From JAITWN01 sp964581365 (lineage in GTDB: Bacteria > Pseudomonadota > Gammaproteobacteria > SZUA-140), in NCBI GenBank assembly GCA_964581365.1, contig CAZOOF010000062.1:1-8912 (forward strand): a DNA stretch of 8,912 nucleotides, read 5' to 3'. A model generated the notes under the pieces. The model was not told the origin of the DNA. It did no database searches and was given only the letters and a program-made list of their open reading frames with translations. Positions 1-6,020 of this stretch are shown here, piece after piece (position 1 is the stretch's first letter; every line of letters begins with the position of its first letter). The position numbers and the translations under genes are program-made.

Positions 1-417
1 CCGCTGCGCCGCCACTGGCAATGCGGCCGTCGCCTGCTGCACCACGCCGATGATCTGTCCGGGATCTGTGCGCAGCTCTCGACGGACGAGATGCCTGGCA
101 ATCGCCAACGTCATCGACACCACTTCCTCCACCACGCGCTCGTCCAGTTCGCTCAGCGGCCGGGCCAGGACGTCCAGCGCCTCGGCCAGGCGCTTCGCCT
201 GCTGCCGTGCCTCCGCCTTGCCCTGCGCCAGCCCTTCCTCGCGGCCGCGCGCATAGGCTTCCTCCCAGGCCTCGCGCTGAATGCGCTCGATCTGCTCGGC
301 GGTAGGCAGCGCCGGCGCTGGCGGCGCCGGCTGATTGCTGAACTCAGGCTCCGCTCGTCCCATCACCGGCGCCTGCCAGGGCACACAGCTGGCAAAGCCG
401 TTCTCTGCCCTAGACAT
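1..417 (-). CDS. fliH: FliH, flagellar export ATPase regulator (5' part, cut by window edge)
   Basis: Only the first 139 codons are present; the frame is still open at base 1. FliH is the cytoplasmic stator-like partner that holds the FliI ATPase in check and docks it at the export gate and at FliN. Seen here: a single Trp (W14) in the N-terminal segment, where Salmonella FliH carries the tryptophans that bind FliN/FlhA; a Pro/Ala-rich linker at about residues 30-38; then an acidic/basic helix with the FliH-typical small-residue ladder A54, G58, G62, G66, A70, A74 at four-residue spacing; then the start of the conserved C-terminal domain (VVEEVVSMTLAIARHLVRRE, about 95-114). The ATG at 417-415 has a strong GGGAGG about 8-9 bases upstream and overlaps the end of fliG by 8 bases, which suggests translational coupling. 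The FliI-binding C-terminal part lies outside the window. Confidence 0.93.
   Translation of the reverse strand, partial: MSRAENGFASCVPWQAPVMGRAEPEFSNQPAPPAPALPTAEQIERIQREAWEEAYARGREEGLAQGKAEARQQAKRLAEALDVLARPLSELDERVVEEVVSMTLAIARHLVRRELRTDPGQIIGVVQQATAALPVAAQR
196..258 (-). other. FliH GxxxG-type repeat segment
   Basis: Within FliH residues 54-74 small residues recur every fourth position: A54-G58-G62-G66-A70-A74. This AxxxGxxxGxxxGxxxAxxxA pattern is the known FliH/YscL helix-helix repeat, here with three consecutive Gly positions flanked by Ala. It supports the FliH call, because sequence similarity between FliH proteins is otherwise low. Confidence 0.8.
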
Positions 418-1432
418 ACTCTTCTCCTCCCTTGGCGCCCAGCGAGATGTCGCCTGATTCGTTGAGGCGTCGGGCTACGGCGAGAATCTCCTTCTGCGCC
501 GACTCCACCTCGCTCAACCTGACCGGGCCCTTGGCCTCGAGATCGTCGCGCAGCATCTCGGCGGCGCGCTTCGACATGTTGCGGAACATCTTCTCCTTGA
601 CCGCCTCGTCCGCTCCCTTGAGGGCCAGCACCAGCGTGTCGGTGGACACCTCACGCAGCAGAGTCTGGATGTCGCGATCACCGATGGCGGACAGATCGTC
701 GAACACGAACATCAGATCCTGGATGCGCGCCGCCAGCTCGTTGTTGTACTCGGCGACCTGATCCATGATCACGCCCTCGACCGCCGGGTCGACCAGATTG
801 AGGATGTCGGCCGCCACCTTGACGCCGCCCAGTCCCGAAGACTTGCCCGCCGAGCTGCCGAGGAACTGCTCCTCGATGACGCGATTGAGCTCCTGCAGCG
901 CCGAGGGCTGCAGGCGGTCGAGCACCGCGACACGCAGCAGCACGTCCGCGCGCAGCTTTTCCGGCAGATGCGCCAGCACTTCGGCCGCCTGTTCTGGATC
1001 GAGATAGGACAGCACCACGGCGATGATCTGCGGATGTTCCAGCTTGACTACATCGACGATGGCGCGCGAATCCATCCACTTGAGCTGCTCCAGTCCGGCC
1101 GAATCCTCGACCGACAGCACGCGCTCGAGAATGTTGCCGGCGCGCTCTTCCCCGAGCGCCTTGACCAGCACATTGCGCAGATACTCGCGCGAGCCCACAG
1201 CGTAGGAAGTTTCCTTCTCCACCGCATCGACGAACTCGTTGAGTACCGCATCGGCCTGTTCGGACGAGACCTGCTTCAGGCCCGCCATCGCGCTGCTTAC
1301 CTTGTGCACTTCCTTGGGCCCGATGAGTTTGAGCACCTCGGCCGCGTTCTGCTCTCCCAGACTGAGCAGCAGAATTGCCGCGCGATCGACGCTGCTGACG
1401 CTGCTGGTGGCGATCTGTTTCTTTCTATCCAT
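410..1432 (-). CDS. fliG: FliG, flagellar motor switch / rotor protein
   Basis: 340 residues, a normal FliG length. FliG sits on the cytoplasmic face of the MS ring, joins FliF to FliM, and takes torque from the MotA stator. Seen: an N-terminal FliF-binding domain (about 1-100), the middle-domain EHPQ motif at 132-135, a Gly-rich linker (G199-G203 region), the MFVF motif at 241-244, and the C-terminal torque helix. The charged residues known from E. coli (K264, R281, D288, D289, R297) align with K272, R289, D296, D297 and R305 at a constant offset of 8, so the motor face looks functional. The start ATG has GAGG 8 bases upstream. The gene follows fliF after 18 bases and its stop is overlapped by the start of fliH, so it is an internal operon gene. 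No oddities. Confidence 0.98.
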   Translation of the reverse strand: MDRKKQIATSSVSSVDRAAILLLSLGEQNAAEVLKLIGPKEVHKVSSAMAGLKQVSSEQADAVLNEFVDAVEKETSYAVGSREYLRNVLVKALGEERAGNILERVLSVEDSAGLEQLKWMDSRAIVDVVKLEHPQIIAVVLSYLDPEQAAEVLAHLPEKLRADVLLRVAVLDRLQPSALQELNRVIEEQFLGSSAGKSSGLGGVKVAADILNLVDPAVEGVIMDQVAEYNNELAARIQDLMFVFDDLSAIGDRDIQTLLREVSTDTLVLALKGADEAVKEKMFRNMSKRAAEMLRDDLEAKGPVRLSEVESAQKEILAVARRLNESGDISLGAKGGEEYV

Positions 1433-1450
1433 GAAAATGTCCTCTGCGCG

Positions 1451-3064
1451 TCACTCTGTCGCCACCCAGTTGCGCACCACCTGTGCGACCCGCTTGGGAT
1501 CGCTGGCGGCGAGACTGCGGATCGCGTCCAGCTTCTCCTCAAAACTCGGCGCCGCCTTGGGCAGGGCCGCAGTGGCTGCCGGCCCGCCCAGCGTGAGCTG
1601 GTCTTCGGCGAGCTGTCCCGCGTCGCCCACGGGCAGCGCCGGCGCCGAAGGCAGGCGTCCTCCACGGGCGGCAAGATCACGCAGCACCGGCCGGAGCACA
1701 CCAAGAACCAGGAACAGCACCACCACCAGGGCCGCCGCCTGCTTCAGCATGCCGGCGACATCCAGCCGCTCGAACAGCGAGGCCTCGGGCGCCTCCTCGA
1801 TACCGGACTCGGCGGGCATACTGAAGGGCGCATTGACCACGTTGACGCTGTCGCCACGCTCGGCTTCGAAACCGAGCGCTTCGCGCACCAGCGCGGTGAT
1901 CCGCTCCATCTCTTCTTCGCTCAGCGAGGCCCGCACCGGCGCGCCGTCCTCGCCGGGCACGGTACGGTAATCGACCACGACCGCTGCCGACAGCCGGCGG
2001 ATGACGCCGCCGCCCATGCGGCTGTGACTGATGGTCTTATCGAGCTCATAGTTGCGCACATTGCGGCGCGAACTGCTGCCGCTGGCGGCGGCCTCCTCCG
2101 CCCCTACTCCCTCGCCCGGCGGCTGGTTGGACAGGCTGCCGGGAACGCCGAGCGGAAGACGCCCGCCGCTCACGGTTTCCTCGACGAGCTGCTCGCTGCG
2201 CACGCGCTCATCTGGCGAGAAAATTTCCTGCGTCTGCTCGGTAACGGTGAAATCAATATCCGCGTTGACCTGCGCCTTCACCGCCCCGGGACCCATGATC
2301 GGCGTCAGGATGTCCTCGATGCGTTTGATGTAGGACTCTTCCACCCGCCGCCGGTATTCGAACTGCGTGGCGCTGAGACGCATGTCCTGATCGCTCTCCG
2401 GCGTGAGCAGGCGGCCGTTCTGATCGATGATGGTGACGCGATCCGCATCCATATTGGGGATGCTAGAGGCGACCAGATGACTGATGGCAGCGGCCTGCGC
2501 CTCGCTCAGCGACCGGCCGGGATACATATCCAGCATCACCGAAGCCGAAGGACGTTTCTGGTTGCGGGCGAACGCCGTCTGCCGCGGAATGGCCAGATGC
2601 ACGCGCGCGCCGCGCACCGAGCTGATCGCACTGATAGTCATCGCCAGCTCACCCTCGAGCGCGCGCTGGTAGCGGGCGTTCTCCATGAACTGGCTGACAC
2701 CGAAACCCTTCTGATTGTCGAGAAGCTCGAAGCCGGAACCAACGCCTCGGGGCAGTCCCTCCCCGGCCAGCAGCAGGCGCGCCTCGTGCACACGATTGGC
2801 CGGCACCAGCACGGTCGCGGTGCCATCGGCAAGCGAGTGGTCGATGCCCGCCTTGCGCAGCGATTCGACGATGGCCGCCGAGTCCTGCGTATTGAGATTG
2901 GCGTAGAGCATGCGGTGATCCGGTTCCTGCGCCCACAGCACCACCGCCACTCCGATCGCGACGCTCGCCGCCAGGCCCACCATGAGCCCGAGCTGCCTCA
3001 CCAGCGGCAGTGCGAAAAATCCCTTTGCCGGCAGCGCCATGCTTTCAGCCTTTACCATCGCCAT
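1451..3064 (-). CDS. fliF: FliF, flagellar MS-ring protein
   Basis: 537 residues, slightly short for the family (usually about 550-600). FliF forms the MS ring in the inner membrane, the base on which rotor, rod and export gate assemble. Seen: a short basic cytoplasmic N-terminus, a first membrane helix (about 25-46, GLMVGLAASVAIGVAVVLWA), ring-building motif domains with the conserved GVGSGFELLD (107-116) and FMENARYQRALEGEL (126-140) blocks, a low-complexity Gly/Ala/Ser stretch (about 315-333) expected in the beta-collar region, a second membrane helix (about 438-460), and a C-terminal FliG-binding tail ending in RVAQVVRNWVATE. I chose the first ATG (3064), which has a modest GGGA upstream. 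Met3 (3058) and Met9 (3040, with AAGG 8 bases upstream) are alternatives, since the N-terminus is variable in this family. Confidence 0.97.
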   Translation of the reverse strand: MAMVKAESMALPAKGFFALPLVRQLGLMVGLAASVAIGVAVVLWAQEPDHRMLYANLNTQDSAAIVESLRKAGIDHSLADGTATVLVPANRVHEARLLLAGEGLPRGVGSGFELLDNQKGFGVSQFMENARYQRALEGELAMTISAISSVRGARVHLAIPRQTAFARNQKRPSASVMLDMYPGRSLSEAQAAAISHLVASSIPNMDADRVTIIDQNGRLLTPESDQDMRLSATQFEYRRRVEESYIKRIEDILTPIMGPGAVKAQVNADIDFTVTEQTQEIFSPDERVRSEQLVEETVSGGRLPLGVPGSLSNQPPGEGVGAEEAAASGSSSRRNVRNYELDKTISHSRMGGGVIRRLSAAVVVDYRTVPGEDGAPVRASLSEEEMERITALVREALGFEAERGDSVNVVNAPFSMPAESGIEEAPEASLFERLDVAGMLKQAAALVVVLFLVLGVLRPVLRDLAARGGRLPSAPALPVGDAGQLAEDQLTLGGPAATAALPKAAPSFEEKLDAIRSLAASDPKRVAQVVRNWVATE

Positions 3065-3123
3065 ATCGCTTTTTCCCGTATTACTTCATTCGTGCCATCG
3101 GACCCGAGCCGCAAAGACCGGAA

Positions 3124-3441
3124 TCAGATCTGCATGTTCATGACTTCCTGGTACGCATTGATGAACTTGTTGCGCATCTGCAGCAGCATCTGGAATTCGA
3201 GGCTGGATTTCTGCGACGCGATCATCACCTCCGCCAGATCGACCGGGCCGCCCAGCTGAAACTCCTCACGCATCCGGCTGACCGTCTGCTGCGATCCGTT
3301 GACATGATCCACCGCCTTCATCAGCAGCTCGGAGAAGCGAACCTGATCGACGCCTTCGGGCAACGGAGCCTGGCCGGTACCCGCAGCGGCGGCCATCGAC
3401 CGCAGCTGGGAAAGCATCTGTGCCGCACCGATTTCGCTCAT
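3124..3441 (-). CDS. fliE: FliE, MS ring-rod junction protein
   Basis: 105 residues, the usual FliE size. FliE is exported early and links the MS ring and export gate to the proximal rod. Its conserved C-terminal half is clear: a block from about D68 (DLAEVMIASQKSSLEFQMLL) running on to QMRNKFINAYQEVMNMQI at the very end. The N-terminal third is Ala/Gly-rich and less conserved, and as expected for a rod-type substrate there is no cleavable signal peptide. The ATG is preceded by GAGG 8 bases away. It lies 38 bases after fleR and 59 bases before fliF, and I found no convincing sigma54 element in the 38-base gap, so it is probably transcribed with fleSR. Confidence 0.97.
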   Translation of the reverse strand: MSEIGAAQMLSQLRSMAAAAGTGQAPLPEGVDQVRFSELLMKAVDHVNGSQQTVSRMREEFQLGGPVDLAEVMIASQKSSLEFQMLLQMRNKFINAYQEVMNMQI

Positions 3442-3479
3442 TTCTCTACCTCACCTGTCAGCGTCGTCTGTGATATGTC

Positions 3480-4814
3480 TCAGACCGGAATTCCGATCCC
3501 TTCCTTGCGGATCCGCGCCAGCTTGTAACGCAGGGTGCGCTCACTGATGCCGAGACGTTCGGCAGCCGCCTTGCGGCTTCCCGCCACCTCGCGCAGGGTG
3601 TCGAGCAGCAGCGCGCGCTCGCGCTCGCGCAGCTCTACATCCAGCGCACCGCCCTGCGCCTGCGCCAGAGCCGGTGCATCGCGTCCGCACTCGAAGCGCA
3701 GATCGGCGGCTGTGATGCGCGGTCCATCCTGCAGGATCAGCGCGCGCTGCATGACGTTGTCGAGTTCGCGGACGTTACCGGGCCAAGGGTGCGCAAGCAG
3801 CGCCGCCTCAGCGCTGCTATCCAGCGCCGGCACCCGCCGCCCCTGCAGACGCGCCATCCTCGAAAGCATTCTTCGTGCCAGCGGCAGGATGTCGTCGCTG
3901 CGCTCGCGCAGCGCGGGCATGTGCAAGGGAAAGACATTGAGCCGGTAATAGAGGTCCTCACGGAACCGGCCCGCAGCCACCGCCTCGGTCAGAGCACGGT
4001 TCGATGTCGCCAGGACGCGGACGTCCAGGGCAATGGTGCGGCGGCCGCCGAGGCGTTCCACTTCCCGCTCCTGCAGCACGCGCAGCAACTTGGCCTGCAG
4101 GCCGATGTCCATCTCGGTGATCTCGTCGAGCAGCAGCGTGCCGTGCTGCGCCTGCTCGAACTTGCCCGGCGTCGCCGTCAGCGCGCCGGTGAAAGCGCCC
4201 TTTTCGTATCCGAACAGGGTGGCTTCGAGCATGCTCTCGGGAATCGCGGCGCAGTTGATGGCGACGAAGGGACCGCCGGCGCGGGGAGAATGGCGGTGGA
4301 TAAAACGCGCGAGCACTTCCTTCCCGGCGCCGCTCTCACCGGTGATCATCACCGTGGCATCGGTGCCGGCGACCCGCCGCGCCAGCGCCGCCAGATAGCG
4401 GCTGCGCTGGTCACTGCAGATCATTTCCGCATCTTCACCGCTGTCGAGCTCGATGTGACGCTGCACCGCGGCAATGAGCGCCTGTCCGTCGAATGGCTTG
4501 ACCAGATAATCGGCCGCACCCGACTGCATCGCCTCGACCGCGCGCGGCACAGTGCCGTAAGCCGTCATCAGCAGCACCGGAATCTCCGGGAAGTGGCTGC
4601 GGGTATGCGCGAGCAAGGCCAGCCCATCCATCGGGGTCATCTGCACATCACTGATGATCAGGCCAATCTCACCGCGACGCGCCGCAATCACTTCCATCGC
4701 CTCGCCGCCGTCGGTCGCAACCGCTGTCGCATATCCGGCGAGCGTCAGCGTATCGGCAAGCGCTTCACGCAAATCCGGATCGTCTTCGACGACAAGAACC
4801 AGCTTCCCGTTCAT
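3480..4814 (-). CDS. fleR: FleR/FlrC, NtrC-family response regulator for class III flagellar genes
   Basis: 444 residues in three parts. The receiver domain (1-120) has the acidic pair D11/D12, phosphoacceptor D56, T84 and K106, so it should be phosphorylated by FleS. The sigma54-interacting AAA+ domain (about 133-370) has Walker A GESGAGKE (159-166), the sigma54 contact loop GAFTGA (206-211), Walker B LLLDE (227-231) and the FREDLYYRLNVFP block (284-296). A Fis-type helix-turn-helix ends the protein (about 412-435, RKAAAERLGISERTLRYKL). Role: activates the later flagellar tier with RpoN. The reading frame is open further upstream to 4928, but Met at 4814 is the right start: it begins directly at the receiver domain, has GGAG 8 bases upstream, and overlaps the fleS stop as ATGA. 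It could be called flrC, the Vibrio name; a general NtrC is ruled out by the flagellar context. Confidence 0.96.
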   Translation of the reverse strand: MNGKLVLVVEDDPDLREALADTLTLAGYATAVATDGGEAMEVIAARRGEIGLIISDVQMTPMDGLALLAHTRSHFPEIPVLLMTAYGTVPRAVEAMQSGAADYLVKPFDGQALIAAVQRHIELDSGEDAEMICSDQRSRYLAALARRVAGTDATVMITGESGAGKEVLARFIHRHSPRAGGPFVAINCAAIPESMLEATLFGYEKGAFTGALTATPGKFEQAQHGTLLLDEITEMDIGLQAKLLRVLQEREVERLGGRRTIALDVRVLATSNRALTEAVAAGRFREDLYYRLNVFPLHMPALRERSDDILPLARRMLSRMARLQGRRVPALDSSAEAALLAHPWPGNVRELDNVMQRALILQDGPRITAADLRFECGRDAPALAQAQGGALDVELRERERALLLDTLREVAGSRKAAAERLGISERTLRYKLARIRKEGIGIPV

Positions 4815-5887
4815 TGCACACTCTCCATCGATTCGACGGCCTCGCTCATCACGGCCGGTGATACGGACTGCGCCAGCGGCACGCGCAGGCCCACGGTGGT
4901 TCCCAGCCCGGGCTGGGAGTCGATCCACAGCACGCCGCCATGCGCCTGGGCGATGGCTTCGGCGACCGCCAGTCCGAGCCCCGTGCCGTTGTCCCGGGTG
5001 GTCAGGAATGGCTGCGCAGCGCGCGCGCGCAGTTCGGCGGACATGCCTGGCCCGTCGTCGCTCAAGGTGATCTCGAGCGCCTCGGCATCAGCGCGCCGCG
5101 CCAGCAGGCGCAGATGGCCTGCGCCCGGCAGGCCGGCGCAGGCCTGTACCGCATTCTCCAGCACTGCCTGCAGCGCGGTGAGCAGCGCATCGCGATTGCC
5201 TCGCACGCGCGCGTCTCCGGCGTCGTCGACGATGTCCAGGCGGCAGCCCGCCAGCATGGGAGCGGTATGGGCCTGGAAGGCAGTGATCAGTTCTGAAACG
5301 GTGAAGTCGCCGGCACGCATGACTCCGCCGCCGGCCCAGACGAGCAGATCGCGCACCAGCCGATCCAGATGATCGAGACAGCCGCGCAGCTTTCCGATGC
5401 AGCGCTCACGCTGGCTTGACGTCAGCTCAGGATGTTCGAGCCGGGAAACATGGAGCAGGGCCGAGGCCAGCGGCGTGCGCAACTGATGGGACAGACCGGC
5501 GATGGTCTGGCCCATCGCGGCAAGCCGGCGTTGACGCGCAATCGCGGAGCGCGCGGCCCCGGCAGCGGTCACATCGGTGAGCAGCACCACCTGACCGCGG
5601 CGGCTGCCGAGCGGCGAGGTCACGACGTTGACGATGCGGCCGTTGGCGAGCGGCACACCGTCGGTTTCCTCGAAACCGGCGCCACTGCGCGCGGGGAGTA
5701 CGCGGGTTACGACCGCGCTCCAGGTCTCACCGATCAACGGTGCTCCCAACAGGGATTCGGCAGCGGGATTGCAATCGGTGACGCGGCCGCGCGCGTCCAT
5801 CACCACGACGCCGGCAGGCAGCACATCGAGCAGGCTCGCGCGTCCGCCATCGTCATCGGTCGCCGCTAGCGGGCGTTCGGAATTCAT
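4811..5887 (-). CDS. fleS: FleS/FlrB, cytoplasmic PAS sensor histidine kinase
   Basis: 358 residues from the chosen start. Seen: an N-terminal PAS-like domain (about 17-108; LLDVLPAGVVVMDARGRVTD region), the dimerisation/phosphoacceptor helix with H134 in LSHQLRTPL (132-140), then a catalytic ATPase domain with N box N245 (LENAVQA), G1 box DDGPGM (277-282), F box PFLTT (293-297) and G2 box GTGLGLA (301-307). No membrane helix is visible, so it is a soluble kinase sensing an internal cue, as known for FleS and FlrB. Its partner is FleR, which starts inside the fleS stop codon. The start at 5887 is supported by GGAGGT 6 bases upstream; a longer frame to 5941 would begin upstream of the predicted transcript start and is rejected. 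Transcription is probably from the sigma54 site at 5944-5959. Confidence 0.95.
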   Translation of the reverse strand: MNSERPLAATDDDGGRASLLDVLPAGVVVMDARGRVTDCNPAAESLLGAPLIGETWSAVVTRVLPARSGAGFEETDGVPLANGRIVNVVTSPLGSRRGQVVLLTDVTAAGAARSAIARQRRLAAMGQTIAGLSHQLRTPLASALLHVSRLEHPELTSSQRERCIGKLRGCLDHLDRLVRDLLVWAGGGVMRAGDFTVSELITAFQAHTAPMLAGCRLDIVDDAGDARVRGNRDALLTALQAVLENAVQACAGLPGAGHLRLLARRADAEALEITLSDDGPGMSAELRARAAQPFLTTRDNGTGLGLAVAEAIAQAHGGVLWIDSQPGLGTTVGLRVPLAQSVSPAVMSEAVESMESVQ

Positions 5888-5893
5888 GCAGCC

Positions 5894-5899
5894 ACCTCC
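5894..5899 (-). promoter_or_regulatory. fleS ribosome binding site
   Basis: The minus strand reads GGAGGT six bases before the ATG at 5887, an excellent Shine-Dalgarno match. It decides between the start at 5887 and the in-frame upstream ATG at 5941, which has no comparable site. Confidence 0.8.
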
Positions 5900-5900
5900 A

Positions 5901-5940
5901 TGATCCCGACGGCTCCGGGGAGGAACCGTCGTGCCGATCA
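5901..5940 (-). promoter_or_regulatory. Inverted repeat / hairpin in the fleS leader
   Basis: On the minus strand CGACGGTTCC (5931-5922) and GGAGCCGTCG (5916-5907) form a 10-bp stem with one G-T (G.U in RNA) wobble, closed by a 5-base TCCCC loop. Outside it TGATC and GATCA can add 5 bp across an uneven internal loop (GGCA against G). The stem lies between the predicted transcription start (about 5933) and the Shine-Dalgarno at 5899. No T run follows, so it is not a terminator. It could be a 5' stabilising or translation-control hairpin, or a DNA operator for FleQ, which in Pseudomonas is reported to bind near and downstream of its target promoters. Structure is seen; function is inferred. Confidence 0.55.
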
Positions 5941-5943
5941 TTT

Positions 5944-5959
5944 AGCAACTAGCATGCCT
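5944..5959 (-). promoter_or_regulatory. sigma54 (RpoN) promoter of fleSR
   Basis: The minus strand reads AGGCATG-CTAG-TTGCT. Against the RpoN consensus TGGCACG-N4-TTGCW it keeps the essential GG and GC at exactly 10 bases apart and differs at two positions. It lies in the AT-rich gap between fleQ and fleS, 57 bases before the fleS start, which places the transcript start near 5933. The fleSR operon is a known FleQ- and RpoN-dependent class II target in Pseudomonas (flrBC under FlrA in Vibrio), so location and regulator agree. Confidence 0.8.
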
Positions 5960-6020
5960 GAATATATTTCTGGAAGGATTACAAATAGTTAGAAATGATC
6001 AGGTGCGACGCGCGTCAAGC

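Noticed and set aside
968..3259. Very long plus-strand open frame (763 codons) opposite fliG, fliF and fliE
   Set aside because: It lies antisense to three clear, conserved genes. GC-rich codon use leaves few stops on the opposite strand. Its translation is rich in His, Arg and Gln and shows no recognisable domain.
3485..3494. CGGAATTCCG palindrome at the end of fleR as an operator
   Set aside because: It is within the last fleR codons, short, and without a second supporting element.
3510..3530. TGGCGCGGATCCGC near the end of fleR as a sigma54 promoter for fliE
   Set aside because: GG and GC are separated by 9 bases and not 10, a spacing that sigma54 does not tolerate, and the sequence is accounted for by fleR codons.
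4815..4928. Longer fleR starting at 4928
   Set aside because: The extra 38 residues overlap the fleS catalytic-domain codons and precede a complete receiver domain; the ATGA overlap start fits better.
3789..5372. Plus-strand open frame (527 codons) opposite fleR and fleS
   Set aside because: Antisense to two well-supported genes, with a low-complexity translation typical of a shadow frame.
5888..5941. Longer fleS starting at 5941
   Set aside because: The ATG would lie upstream of the predicted transcript start, the added residues cover the leader hairpin, and the ATG at 5887 has a far better ribosome site.
6008..6017. GACGCGCGTC palindrome just after fleQ as a terminator
   Set aside because: It is perfectly self-complementary with no room for a loop, and no T run follows, so an intrinsic terminator is not supported.
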